From: Hyphomicrobiales bacterium
GTDB lineage: Bacteria; Pseudomonadota; Alphaproteobacteria; Rhizobiales; Beijerinckiaceae
Direction: 5' to 3'
NCBI GenBank assembly: GCA_900473415.1
Contig: UCLR01000006.1
Location: 83,706-144,554 of the forward strand
DNA: 60,849 nucleotides
Part shown: one piece after another, positions 30,803 through 39,213 of the stretch
Numbering within the stretch: the stretch's first letter is position 1
Layout: each line of letters begins with the position of its first letter
Translations under genes and position numbers: made by a program
The notes under the pieces: generated by a model
The model's database searches: none
Told to the model about the DNA's origin: nothing
The model's input: only the letters and a program-made list of their open reading frames with translations

Positions 30803-31708
30803 TCAGATCGTATCGACCGGTCCAAGCTCCTGCGCCGCGACGGCCCGGACCGCCTCGGTAAGCTGGTCGAGCAGGCGCGTCGCCAATCGCGTGCGCTGCC
30901 AGTAGAGCGTGACGCCGATCCGCCGTTGCGGCGGCAGCTCGATCAGCCTGCCTGCAGCGATCATGGGCGTCGCGAGGGGCACCGGCGCCATTGACCAGCC
31001 CAGCCCTGCAAGCGTCATGTCCAGCATCCCCTGTGTCGAGGGAGTCCAGTGCGTGGGGGGTGCGATCACCGTGCCCCATGCTTCGCTCGCCCATCGCGCC
31101 TGCAGCGCGTCGCGACGGTCGAAACGCATCATCGGTACCCGCTGCAGGCTTTGCGCGTCGACGCCGCCAGGGAAATGCCGGTTGATGAAGGCCGGGCTCG
31201 CCACGGCTACATATCCGATGGTCCCGAGCGGATGAATCCTGCAGCCGACGACGGGTGCGGGGTCCGCCGTTACCGCTGCCAGAACGTCGCCCGTGCGAAG
31301 CCGCTCGACCGTATGGGCCTCGTCTTCGAGAGCGAGGTCGAGCAGGCCGCCGGTCTCGGCTGCGAATCGCGCCGCGGCCTGCGGAAACCAGGTGCTGACG
31401 CTATCGGCGTTGACAGCGACCCGTATCGAGGAGGGGCCGGCCTCGCGGGCAGTCAGGCCCGGCAGATCGGCGATGACCTCGCCCTCCAGCAGCCGGACCT
31501 GCTCGACATGGGTGCAGAGCTTGGCGCCGATCTCCGTCGGGCGGCAGGGGGAGCCTCGCGTCAGCAGGATCGCCCCCAGCCGCTCCTCGAGCCCCTTGAC
31601 CCGCTGCGAGACAGCCGAAGGCGTGACGCCCAGCGCCGCCGCGGCCTTCTCGAAGCTGCCCTCCCGGGCAACGGCGGCGATCGCGGCGAGGGACAGATAG
31701 TCCAGCAT
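30803..31708 (-). CDS. LysR-family regulator, ArgP/LysG-like
   Basis: 301 residues from the ATG at 31708 (MLDYLSLAAIAAVAREGSFE); the frame open further upstream crosses the divergent promoter and is rejected. The N-terminal winged helix-turn-helix KAAAALGVTPSAVSQRVKGL is typical of the ArgP/IciA branch, as is the following EERLGAILLTRGSPCRPTEIG. Divergent from a LysE/ArgO exporter, the classical ArgP–ArgO layout in which basic amino acids induce export. Ligand identity (Arg, Lys or other) is inferred from the context. Confidence 0.9.
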   Translation of the reverse strand: MLDYLSLAAIAAVAREGSFEKAAAALGVTPSAVSQRVKGLEERLGAILLTRGSPCRPTEIGAKLCTHVEQVRLLEGEVIADLPGLTAREAGPSSIRVAVNADSVSTWFPQAAARFAAETGGLLDLALEDEAHTVERLRTGDVLAAVTADPAPVVGCRIHPLGTIGYVAVASPAFINRHFPGGVDAQSLQRVPMMRFDRRDALQARWASEAWGTVIAPPTHWTPSTQGMLDMTLAGLGWSMAPVPLATPMIAAGRLIELPPQRRIGVTLYWQRTRLATRLLDQLTEAVRAVAAQELGPVDTI

Positions 31709-31744
31709 TAGTTGACCTAAACCGAGATAAGATAATTTAGTTAG
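31708..31744. promoter_or_regulatory. LysR-type binding region between argP-like and lysE-like genes
   Basis: The 69-base gap contains TTAG-N5-CTAA at 31708–31720, a LysR-type dyad next to the regulator start codon, and a second half-like TTTAGTTAG at 31737–31744 toward the exporter. AT-rich compared with the surrounding genes. Placement fits autorepression plus activation of the exporter (inference). Confidence 0.5.
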
Positions 31745-31777
31745 ACTACACCTGCGCTCTTGCGCATCAAGCGCGTC

Positions 31778-32404
31778 ATGACCAGCGCTCTCCTGCCTGC
31801 CTTCGCCAAGGGCTTTGTCCTCTCCGCCGGCCTCATCATCGCGATCGGCGCCCAGAACATGTTCGTTCTTCGGCAGGGCCTGAAGCGCGAGCATGTCTGG
31901 CCCATCGTCCTCTTCTGTGCGGCGGCGGACGCGTTCCTGATCGTCGCGGGCGTGAGCGGCCTTGGCAGTGCGCTCGCCGTCGTTCCGGGGCTGTCATTGG
32001 CGCTCGGCCTGGGCGGGGCGGCCTTCCTCGCCTGGTATGGCGTCTCGGCGCTGCTCCGGGCAGCAAGCCCGTCGGTGTTGGTCGTCGAGCAGCAGGCCGC
32101 AATCAGCCTTGGAGCAGCGCTGGCCGGCACCGCCGCCTTCACCTTCCTGAATCCCCACGTCTATATCGACACGGTCATGCTGATGGGCGCCGTCGGAGCC
32201 AGCTTGCCGCCAGCGGATCGCCCCCTGTTTATCGCCGGTGGGGTGAGCGCCAGTGTCATCTGGTTCACGTCACTGGGGTTCGGTGCTCGCTTCCTCGCCC
32301 CGCTCTTCTCCAGGCCGGCCGCCTGGCGCATCCTCGATCTCGCGATCGGCGTGATGATGCTGGCACTGTCGGCGAGTCTGCTGCGCGGGGCGCTGGCGAG
32401 TTGA
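31778..32404 (+). CDS. LysE/ArgO-family amino-acid exporter
   Basis: 208 residues from the ATG at 31778; a TTG at 31760 would add six. Six probable membrane helices, with the family motif AGLIIAIGAQNMFVLRQGLK near residue 20, LGLGGAAFLAWYGVSALLRA, and AFTFLNPHVYIDTVMLMGAV near residue 120. Exports lysine, arginine or analogues across the inner membrane. Divergent from its probable regulator and followed after 70 bases by a DapA-family gene. Confidence 0.9.
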   Translation: MTSALLPAFAKGFVLSAGLIIAIGAQNMFVLRQGLKREHVWPIVLFCAAADAFLIVAGVSGLGSALAVVPGLSLALGLGGAAFLAWYGVSALLRAASPSVLVVEQQAAISLGAALAGTAAFTFLNPHVYIDTVMLMGAVGASLPPADRPLFIAGGVSASVIWFTSLGFGARFLAPLFSRPAAWRILDLAIGVMMLALSASLLRGALAS

Positions 32405-32474
32405 CGGCCGGGACATTTGTCGCGTCATTCAGGCGGAGCGCCGCGATGCTGACCCGGGGCGAGCGGAGAGTAGC

Positions 32475-33392
32475 ATGAGCGCATCCTCGATCTTTAGCGG
32501 CCTCTCAGCCTTTCCGCTGACCCCGGCCAGCGCCGACGGTATCGTCGACACCGAAGCCTTTGCCCGCATGCTGGACCGCCTAGTCGAGGCCGGCGTCGAT
32601 TCGATCGGCGTGCTCGGCAGCACCGGCACCTATGCCTATCTGGATCGGAACGAGCGATCGCGCGCTTTGGCCGCCGCCGTCGAGACCGTTGCCGGCCGCG
32701 TTCCACTGATCGCCGGCATCGGCGCCATGCGGACCTCCTGGGTGCTGGAGCTCGCGCGGGATGCCGAGCGCAAGGGCGTCGATGGACTGCTGCTCGCGCC
32801 CGTCTCCTACACGCCGCTGACCCAGGACGAGGTTTTCGCCCATTTCGAAGCGGTCTCGACCGCCTGCGGTCTGCCGATCAGCATCTACAACAACCCCGCC
32901 ACGACGCATTTCACCTTCTCGCCCGAACTGATCGCTCGCCTGTCCCGGCTCGCGAACATTGCCTCGATCAAGATGCCACTGCCGGCCAATGGTGATTTCG
33001 AAGGCGAGATCGGCGCGCTGCGCTCGGCCTGCCGGAGCGGGATGGGTGTTGGATACAGCGGCGATTGGGGGGCGGCACCCGCGCTCCTGGCGGGCGCCGA
33101 TGCCTGGTACAGCGTGGTCGCCGGCCTTCTGCCCGCTCCCGCCCTGCGTCTGACCCGCGCGGCCATGGCGGGCGACGAAGACGGCGCGCGAGCTGCCGAC
33201 GCCGCTTTCCAGCCGATGTGGTCGCTGTTTCGCACCCATGGCAGCCTGCGGGTGATGTACATGATCGCGGATCAGCTCGGGCTTCGGCCGGGCGGGCCGC
33301 CCCTCCCGATCCAGCCGCTATCCGGCGCCGTCGGCACGGCCGTCGAGGAGACCCTTCGGTCGCTCGGCGAAACCGTGACGGCTGGGAGCTGA
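32475..33392 (+). CDS. Dihydrodipicolinate synthase (DapA) family aldolase/lyase
   Basis: 305 residues. TIM-barrel class I aldolase with the family features GVLGSTGTYAYLDRNERSRA (substrate loop), PISIYNNPATTHF (catalytic Tyr) and NIASIKMPLPANGDF (Schiff-base Lys). The acceptor-loop sequence differs from true DapA (GTTGE), being GSTGT, so a catabolic member (4-hydroxy-2-oxoglutarate, N-acetylneuraminate or hydroxyproline-pathway deaminase type) is more likely than lysine biosynthesis. Probably co-transcribed with the exporter. Confidence 0.82.
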   Translation: MSASSIFSGLSAFPLTPASADGIVDTEAFARMLDRLVEAGVDSIGVLGSTGTYAYLDRNERSRALAAAVETVAGRVPLIAGIGAMRTSWVLELARDAERKGVDGLLLAPVSYTPLTQDEVFAHFEAVSTACGLPISIYNNPATTHFTFSPELIARLSRLANIASIKMPLPANGDFEGEIGALRSACRSGMGVGYSGDWGAAPALLAGADAWYSVVAGLLPAPALRLTRAAMAGDEDGARAADAAFQPMWSLFRTHGSLRVMYMIADQLGLRPGGPPLPIQPLSGAVGTAVEETLRSLGETVTAGS

Positions 33393-33417
33393 GCGGGCAG
33401 GCCATCGCCTCAGCGCA

Positions 33418-33456
33418 GGCCCGGCCGCCCTCGCGTGACGCTCGGGCGGCCGGGCC
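33418..33456. terminator. Strong hairpin between convergent DapA-family gene and ppk2
   Basis: A 13-base-pair perfect stem, GGCCCGGCCGCCC with GGGCGGCCGGGCC, around a 13-base loop, placed between two convergent stops (33392 and 33463). No T run. Confidence 0.65.
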
Positions 33457-33462
33457 GGAACC

Positions 33463-34368
33463 TCAGTACACCTCCGGAACGTACATCTCCGGCGGCACCG
33501 GATGGCGCAGGTAGTCAGGATGCCGGACGCGCTCGGGCAGGACGATCTCAGGTCGCGGCACGTCCTCGTACGGAATCTGCGCCAGCAGATGCGCGATGAA
33601 GTTCAGCCGCGCCCGCTTCTTGTCGACGGCCTGAACCACCCACCAGGGCGCGTACGAGGTATGCGTGCGCTCCAGCATGTCTTCCTTGGCGCGGGTGTAG
33701 TCTTCCCAGTGCACCCGGCTCTCCAGATCCATGGGGGAGAGCTTCCACTGCTTCAGCGGGTCCTCGATGCGCATGCGGAAGCGGAACTCTTGCTCCTCGT
33801 CGGTGATTGAGAACCAGTACTTGATCAGGATGATGCCGGAGCGCACGAGCATGTGCTCGAACTCGGGCACGGAGCGGAAGAATTCCTCCAGCTCGTCCGG
33901 GGTGCAGAAGCCCATGACCCGCTCGACGCCAGCGCGGTTGTACCAGGAGCGGTCGAACAGCACCATTTCACCGGCACTCGGCAGGTGCGGAACGTAGCGC
34001 TGGAAATACCACTGGTTGCGTTCGCGCTCGGTTGGCGCCGGCAGCGCCACGACGCGGCAGATGCGCGGGTTGAGCCGCTGGGTGACGCGCTTGATCGCGC
34101 CGCCCTTGCCGGCGGAGTCGCGCCCCTCGAACAGCACCACGACCTTGAGCTTCTTGTGCTGGACCCAGTCCTGCAGCCGGACGAGCTCATGTTGTAGTCG
34201 GAAGAGCTCGCGGAAATAGACCTTGCGGTCGAGCATCTGGTCGTCCTGACCGGCCATGCCCTCCGCGACCAGCTCGTCGAGGCGATCCTCCTCGAGCTGC
34301 AGTTCCAGCTCCTCGTCGAAGCTGTCGGTGATCTCGGCCTTGATCCGGTCCATCGTGCTGTTGGGCAT
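33463..34368 (-). CDS. ppk2: Polyphosphate kinase 2
   Basis: 301 residues. PPK2 family, one-domain type that uses polyphosphate to phosphorylate nucleoside diphosphates (or GDP in some). Walker A VVVLFEGRDSAGKGG at 76–90, then the lid and Walker B regions WYFQRYVPHLPSAGE, VLFDRSWYNRAGVERVMGF and KYWFSITDEEQEFRFRMR. The N-terminal 45 residues are acidic (EELELQLEEDRLDELV). It has its own long 5' gap and stands alone. Confidence 0.95.
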   Translation of the reverse strand: MPNSTMDRIKAEITDSFDEELELQLEEDRLDELVAEGMAGQDDQMLDRKVYFRELFRLQHELVRLQDWVQHKKLKVVVLFEGRDSAGKGGAIKRVTQRLNPRICRVVALPAPTERERNQWYFQRYVPHLPSAGEMVLFDRSWYNRAGVERVMGFCTPDELEEFFRSVPEFEHMLVRSGIILIKYWFSITDEEQEFRFRMRIEDPLKQWKLSPMDLESRVHWEDYTRAKEDMLERTHTSYAPWWVVQAVDKKRARLNFIAHLLAQIPYEDVPRPEIVLPERVRHPDYLRHPVPPEMYVPEVY

Positions 34369-34736
34369 GGGGCGTCTCTGTGCTGGGGTTCAGGCTTGGG
34401 CGAGGTCGCGAAGCTGCATGTCGGTTCGCTGGCGATCGCGGGGGTGATCGGCTCTGGAGCGAAGACGAAGCTTGGCCGAAGCAACTGCGGCGGAGTGGGA
34501 CGGCGTCCGGGCGCATCGGCCTGCTGCCGACATCAGAGTCCACCTCGAATGACGGTACGGTTTCCTCACGCCGGCATTCGGGGCCCTTCGATCTCCGATT
34601 GTCATGCTGTCGCGACGCTAGCGCCCGATTGCGAAACTACTTTGACAACTCAAGAACGTTCCGGCGCTCCGTGTTCCGTGTCGCGGCCATCGAAATAGTG
34701 CCCCTAAGCTCACAGGCCCGCCTCCGCCGCGTCCGA
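34369..34736. other. Intergenic stretch upstream of ppk2
   Basis: About 370 bases between the ppk2 start and the LysR remnant. No frame has a ribosome-binding site plus conserved protein. A TTGACA at about 34641 on the plus strand has no matching −10 box. I see nothing else in it. Confidence 0.5.
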
Positions 34737-35055
34737 TCACCCCGCGGCCGGTTCCGCGAGCCAGGCTCGCACCATTTCGACGAAGTCCAGCGCGAGCGCT
34801 GATCGGATCCCGCCGGTTGCCCAGGTTGCAGCAGCCTTCCAGGGGATCCCGGGCCGGACCGGCTTCACCACGATGCCGCGGCCAAATGCGCTCCAGCCCG
34901 ACGACCTGCCGTCCGAACCCGCGTTAGAGCGACATGGCCGCGTCGGTTCGAACCAATGGCGCGTGGCGCTTGACGAGGAGCTTCAGACGCGGCGCGTATT
35001 GCAGGTCGTGAATCAGCCGTGCCACCGCCGGCTGGATCCGGAAAGGGCTGACCAT
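34737..35055 (-). pseudogene. C-terminal remnant of a LysR-family regulator, frameshifted
   Basis: Reading the minus strand from 35055: VSPFRIQPAVARLIHDLQYA, PRLKLLVKRHAPLVRTDAAM, then a TAA stop. In the same frame beyond the stop comes GFGRQVVGLERI, and one base over comes FGRGIVVKPVRPGIPW, continuing TGGIRSALALDFVEMVRAWL to a TGA. The three pieces line up as one LysR effector domain, C-terminal half (the late RPxIPW and LDFVEMVRAWL regions are typical), broken by a stop and a frameshift. The N-terminal DNA-binding part is missing: the 5' end abuts the start codon of the FAD-dependent oxidoreductase. Confidence 0.45.
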
Positions 35056-36187
35056 GACCACACGCGGCAACCGGAGCGAGGGCGACGTCGTCGTCATCGG
35101 CGGCGGGGTGGTCGGTGGCGCCATCGCGCTGGGCCTCGCCCGATCGGGCGCGCGCATTATCATCCTCGACGAGGGCGACGTCGCCTTCCGTGCCTCGCGC
35201 GGCAATTTCGCGCTGGTCTGGGTGCAGTCCAAGGGCTTCGGCATGCCCGAATATGCGCTCTGGTCGCGCCGTTCGGCCGATGACTGGCATGGGCTCGCGG
35301 CGATCCTGCGGGAGGAGGGCGGTATCGACGTCGCCCACAGCCAGCCCGGCGGCTTCATGCTCTGCTTGTCCGAGGCCGAACTCGACAAGCGGGTCGAGAT
35401 GATGCGCCGGCTGCACAACAGCCAGCCGCTCACCGATTTCCCCTATGAGGTGCTCGACCATGCCGAGACGAAGCAGCGCCTGCCGGCGATCGGCAAGGAC
35501 GTGGTCGGCGCGCTGTACTCCCCGCTCGACGGTCATGTGAATTCGCTGAAGCTCTTTCGGGCGCTGCGTGAGACCTGCCAGCGCCGCGGCGTCGACTATC
35601 GGCCGGAAAGCCCGGTCGAGAGCATCGTTCCGCGCGACGGCGAATTCTCCATCTCCGGCTCCTGGGGGGAGGTCCGCGCTGGCAAGGTCGTACTCTGTGC
35701 CGGCCTCGGCAATTCCCGCCTTGCGCCGATGGTGGGGCTGGACGCGCCGGTCAAGCCGAGCAAGGGCCAGATCATCGTCACCGAAAAGACCGAGCCCTTC
35801 CTGCACAACCCGATGGTTACCCTCCGCCAGACCGACGAGGGCGGCGTGATGATCGGCGACAGCCACGAGGATCGCGGCTTCGACACCGTCGTCGGCCGGC
35901 CGATCATCTCGACCATGGCTGACCGCGCCATCCGGATGTTCCCGCGGCTCGCCGGGCTGAACGTTGTCCGCACCTGGTCGGCACTGCGGGTGATGAGCCC
36001 GGACGGCTTCCCGATCTATGGCCAGTCCGAGAGCCATCCCGGCGCCTTCCTCGTCACCTGCCATTCCGGCGTGACGCTCGCCGCCAGCCACGCTTTGACG
36101 CTTGCCCCCGCAATCCTCGCCGGCGAATTGCCGGCAGCGGTCGCGCGTTTCACCGCACGGAGGTTCCATGTTCCGGCCCATGCGTGA
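35054..36187 (+). CDS. FAD-dependent oxidoreductase, D-amino-acid/opine dehydrogenase β-type subunit
   Basis: 377 residues, DAO family. N-terminal dinucleotide-binding motif GDVVVIGGGVVGGAIALGLA, then ARIIILDEGDVAFRASRGNF. The C-terminal RTWSALRVMSPDGFPIYGQS and FLVTCHSGVTLAASHALTLA bind FAD and substrate. It forms a gene trio with a small [2Fe-2S] protein and an FAD/NAD-type subunit, the layout of opine oxidase (OoxAB), hydrogen cyanide synthase (HcnABC) and D-hydroxyproline dehydrogenase. Substrate not determinable from sequence. 20-base overlap with the next gene. Confidence 0.87.
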   Translation: MTTRGNRSEGDVVVIGGGVVGGAIALGLARSGARIIILDEGDVAFRASRGNFALVWVQSKGFGMPEYALWSRRSADDWHGLAAILREEGGIDVAHSQPGGFMLCLSEAELDKRVEMMRRLHNSQPLTDFPYEVLDHAETKQRLPAIGKDVVGALYSPLDGHVNSLKLFRALRETCQRRGVDYRPESPVESIVPRDGEFSISGSWGEVRAGKVVLCAGLGNSRLAPMVGLDAPVKPSKGQIIVTEKTEPFLHNPMVTLRQTDEGGVMIGDSHEDRGFDTVVGRPIISTMADRAIRMFPRLAGLNVVRTWSALRVMSPDGFPIYGQSESHPGAFLVTCHSGVTLAASHALTLAPAILAGELPAAVARFTARRFHVPAHA

Positions 36188-36470
36188 TTTGGCTCCGGCC
36201 GTCGCGCTGAACTTCACTTTCGACGGCAAGGCGCTGAAAGGTCGCGCGGGGGACACGGTCGCGGCGGCGCTGCTGGCCAACGGCATCGTCGCCTGCCGCG
36301 AGACGCCGGTCTCGGGCGCCCCACGCGCACCCTATTGCCTGATGGGCATCTGCTTCGACTGTCTCGTCGTCATCGACGGCATCGGCAACCGCCAGGGCTG
36401 CCTCGTGCCTCTGGCCGAGGGCATGGCGGTCGAGACGCAGCATGGTCGCCGTCATGTCGAGGAGGTTTGA
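36168..36470 (+). CDS. (2Fe-2S)-binding subunit of the oxidoreductase
   Basis: 100 residues from the ATG at 36168; a later ATG at 36180 also fits. Small HcnA/SoxA-like protein: LNFTFDGKALKGRAGDTVAA is the ubiquitin-like ferredoxin start, and four cysteines in YCLMGICFDCLVVIDGIGNR followed by QGCLV fit a CxxxxCxxC…C cluster site. Passes electrons between the flavin subunits. Confidence 0.85.
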   Translation: MFRPMRDLAPAVALNFTFDGKALKGRAGDTVAAALLANGIVACRETPVSGAPRAPYCLMGICFDCLVVIDGIGNRQGCLVPLAEGMAVETQHGRRHVEEV

Positions 36471-36473
36471 GCC

Positions 36474-37925
36474 GTGACCCCGCTCACCGACATCGGCCAG
36501 CTCGCCGAGCACTATGACCTCGTCGTGGTCGGCGCCGGCCCCGCTGGCCTCTCCGCCGCAGCCCGCGCGGCCGAGCTGGGCCTCATCGTCTTGCTCGTCG
36601 ACGAGAATCCGACTCCCGGCGGCCAGATCTATCGCGCCATCACCACGACCCCGGTCAAGGATCGCGCCGTTCTCGGCGAGGATTACTGGCGCGGCTCGAG
36701 CATCGTCGGCCGCTTCGAACGCGCCAAGGCCGCCTACGCGCCGGGCTGCACCGTCTGGTCGCTCGGCCCCGACGAGGGCGAGCCGGGAACCTTCGAGATC
36801 GGCCTTTCGCTCGGCGGCAAGGCGCGGATGATCGCGGCGTCGCAGGCCATCCTCACCACCGGCGCACAGGAGCGGCCCTTCCCGATCCCCGGCTGGACGC
36901 TGCCCGGCGTGATGACGGCGGGCGCGGCGCAGATCGCGCTGAAAGGGGCCGGCATCGTCCCGGTCGGTCGCACCGTCATCGCCGGCTGCGGGCCGCTGCT
37001 CTATCTGCTGGCGAGCCAGCTCGCCGCAGCGGGCGCCGAGATCGTCGCGGTGCTCGACACCACGCCGAAACGCAACTGGACCAAGGCGCTTGCTGCCTTC
37101 CCGGACTTCCTGCGCTCGCCCTATCTCGCCAAGGGCTTGCAGCTGATGGCTCAGACCCGGCGCAGGCTCCACTTTGTCTCCAATGTCACCGGGCTCGCTG
37201 CCGCGGGTGAGGGGCGTCTCGCTTCCGTCACGGTCGAGCGCAAGGGCGCGGCCGAGACCATCGTCTGCGATACGCTGCTGCTGCATCAGGGCGTCATCCC
37301 CGGCGTCAACCTCACGAACGCGGCCGGCTGTGAACACTTCTTCGACAATGAGCAGCATTGTTGGGTGCCGAAGCTGGACAGGTGGTTCGCCTCCTCCGTG
37401 CCGGGCATCGCCATTGCGGGCGACGGCGCCGGCATCGGTGGGGCCGAAAGCGCGGCTCTGCGCGGCGAGATCGCGGCCTTCGACGCCGCACGCCGCCTCG
37501 GGCGCCTGACGAAGCCTGAGCGCGACCGGAAGGCCGCGCCGGTTCGCGCCGAGCTGGAGCGCCGCCTGCGCGGCCGCCGCTTCCTCGATCTGCTCTACAA
37601 GCCCGCACCGCAATTCCTCGCGCCGAAGGACGAGACCATCGTCTGCCGCTGCGAGGAGGTCACGGCCGGCCAGATCCGCGATGCGGCGCGGCGCCTCGGC
37701 GTCACCGGTCCGAACCAGATGAAGGCCTTCCTGCGCTGTGGCATGGGTCCCTGCCAGGGCCGGCTCTGTGGCCCGACGGTGGTCGAGCTGATCGCGGAAG
37801 TTCGCGGGAGGACCCCGGCCGAGATCGGCTATTACCGTCTGCGTCCGCCGGTGAAGCCGGTGACGCTGGCCGAGCTCGCCGCCCTGCCGCAGACGGAAGC
37901 TTCGGTAGAGGCGGTGGTGCGCTGA
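36474..37925 (+). CDS. FAD/NAD(P)-binding oxidoreductase subunit with C-terminal [2Fe-2S] domain
   Basis: 483 residues from the GTG at 36474. OoxA/HcnB-type α subunit: FAD motif DLVVVGAGPAGLSAAARAAE (residues 15–35), a second nucleotide-binding region with RTVIAGCGPLLYLLASQLAA (near 165), IAGDGAGIGGAESAALRGEI near 315. The last 90 residues are a BFD-like iron–sulfur domain with the cysteine pattern CRCEEVTAGQI … CGMGPCQGRLCG. Transfers electrons from the DAO-type subunit to the respiratory chain (family knowledge). Confidence 0.87.
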   Translation: MTPLTDIGQLAEHYDLVVVGAGPAGLSAAARAAELGLIVLLVDENPTPGGQIYRAITTTPVKDRAVLGEDYWRGSSIVGRFERAKAAYAPGCTVWSLGPDEGEPGTFEIGLSLGGKARMIAASQAILTTGAQERPFPIPGWTLPGVMTAGAAQIALKGAGIVPVGRTVIAGCGPLLYLLASQLAAAGAEIVAVLDTTPKRNWTKALAAFPDFLRSPYLAKGLQLMAQTRRRLHFVSNVTGLAAAGEGRLASVTVERKGAAETIVCDTLLLHQGVIPGVNLTNAAGCEHFFDNEQHCWVPKLDRWFASSVPGIAIAGDGAGIGGAESAALRGEIAAFDAARRLGRLTKPERDRKAAPVRAELERRLRGRRFLDLLYKPAPQFLAPKDETIVCRCEEVTAGQIRDAARRLGVTGPNQMKAFLRCGMGPCQGRLCGPTVVELIAEVRGRTPAEIGYYRLRPPVKPVTLAELAALPQTEASVEAVVR

Positions 37926-38098
37926 CCACCTGGCTCGCCAATGCCTCAATGACGGCCAGGCACCAGATTGAGGAACTCGTCGATGATGATTGCGGCTTCA
38001 CCAGCGACGGGCAGGTGATGGTTGCGGAGAACGAGACGGATGGTCGTTTCGGCCACGAAGGAGTAGCAGTTAAGGCTCAAGCCCGAGGAGGACGAGCC

Positions 38099-38500
38099 GT
38101 GTCGCGCCGATTGATCCTGGGATTCTCGCTTGCATTGGCCTGCCTGGCTGCCTGGCCCGCGGCCGCTCAGATCGGTACGCCCGGTACCGGGCCGCTCGTG
38201 CCCGGCGGCCCTCGGCAGGGCCTCGGCCCGCCCTCGCTCAGCGACAGCGTCCCCGATATCCGGCTGCATGCGCCGGGCGGCGGCATTCCGGGAGCGGGGC
38301 CGGCGATCGATGCCGGGTCGTCCTGGCGCGGCACCCCGTCCAACCGTCCCACCGCCCAGCGCTATATCGCGCGGGAGGAGGGGCGCCATTGCCGGACGTC
38401 GCGGCGGGTCTGCGTTCTCGCCGAACCGGCAGCGGTCGGCTCCGGCTGCTCCTGCCGGTCGTCGGGCGGTGGGCGGGTCCGGGGTCGCGTCGCGCGCTAG
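38099..38500 (+). CDS. Small secreted protein, unknown function
   Basis: 133 residues from a GTG at 38099, preceded by GAGGAGGAC. Signal peptide SRRLILGFSLALACLAAWPAAAQ. The middle is Gly/Pro-rich and probably disordered, and a Cys-rich C-terminus follows (HCRTSRRVCVLAEPAAVGSG, CSC). Arg-rich end. I recognise no family. It precedes the nuo operon by 264 bases. Confidence 0.55.
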   Translation: MSRRLILGFSLALACLAAWPAAAQIGTPGTGPLVPGGPRQGLGPPSLSDSVPDIRLHAPGGGIPGAGPAIDAGSSWRGTPSNRPTAQRYIAREEGRHCRTSRRVCVLAEPAAVGSGCSCRSSGGGRVRGRVAR

Positions 38501-38690
38501 TACCGCGCGTTTCCCCGGAAACGATTCGGGAGGTGAACGGATTCCTGCCGTTCGCCGGATCGGGTCGAAACGGTGCCCTTTGCGCTCAATTTCGGCTCCC
38601 GGCCTTGGCGGCGCTGTCACAGCGCCGTCGAAATCGGCCGCACTGCGCCCAGTTCAACCCATTCCGGCGATTGTGCGGCGCGGTGGAGTC

Positions 38691-38719
38691 TTGCTTCATT
38701 CTAATCCAGGGTCTAAGCG
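38691..38719 (+). promoter_or_regulatory. Candidate promoter of the nuo operon
   Basis: TTGCTT at 38691–38696 and TAAGCG at 38714–38719 are separated by 17 bases, 45 bases upstream of the nuoA start. A modest match to σ70; offered as a candidate only. Confidence 0.35.
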
Positions 38720-38764
38720 ACTGGGCAGCGAGCCGTCCTGCGGCCGTCCGAAGTGAGTCCGACC

Positions 38765-39145
38765 ATGCAAGCTCTCCAGGCGTCATCCATTCTGAGCGAT
38801 TATCTGCCGCTGGTGCTGTTTATCGGCGTCTCGGCGGTGATCGGCCTGGCCCTGCTGATCGCGCCCTTCGCGATCGCCTATTCGAAGCCCGACGCAGAGA
38901 AGCTCTCGGCTTATGAGTGCGGCTTCAACGCTTTCGACGACGCTCGCATGAAGTTCGATGTCCGGTTCTATCTGGTCTCGATCCTTTTCATCATCTTCGA
39001 CCTCGAGGTCGCCTTCCTCTTCCCCTGGGCCGTCGCCTTCGGCAGCCTCGGCTGGTATGGTTTCTGGTCGATGATGATCTTTCTCGGTGTGCTGACCGTG
39101 GGCTTTGTCTACGAGTGGCGCAAGGGCGCACTGGAGTGGGACTAG
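38765..39145 (+). CDS. nuoA: NADH-quinone oxidoreductase subunit A
   Basis: 126 residues from the ATG at 38765 (a GTG at 38753 adds four). Membrane subunit of complex I with three helices. Conserved loop between helices 1 and 2: [20 protein letters not shown], with the typical Cys; then [15 protein letters not shown]. First gene of a 15-kb operon; electron entry via NADH, proton pumping. Confidence 0.97.
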   Translation: MQALQASSILSDYLPLVLFIGVSAVIGLALLIAPFAIAYSKPDAEKLSAYECGFNAFDDARMKFDVRFYLVSILFIIFDLEVAFLFPWAVAFGSLGWYGFWSMMIFLGVLTVGFVYEWRKGALEWD

Positions 39146-39213
39146 GGCCGTCGGATCACCACGCGCTTCACGGCGTTCCGTCCGACAGCCACCAGCTTCA
39201 CGAGGATTAGAGC

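Noticed and set aside
32475..33392. Annotating the DapA-family gene as dapA (lysine biosynthesis)
   Set aside because: The substrate loop lacks the synthase-type GTTGE and the context is an exporter, so a catabolic or unknown member is the safer call.
34865..36286. 473-codon open frame antisense to the FAD oxidoreductase
   Set aside because: Its C-terminal end overlaps the LysR remnant in another frame, and the rest is the shadow of the oxidoreductase; only the remnant has family-like motifs.
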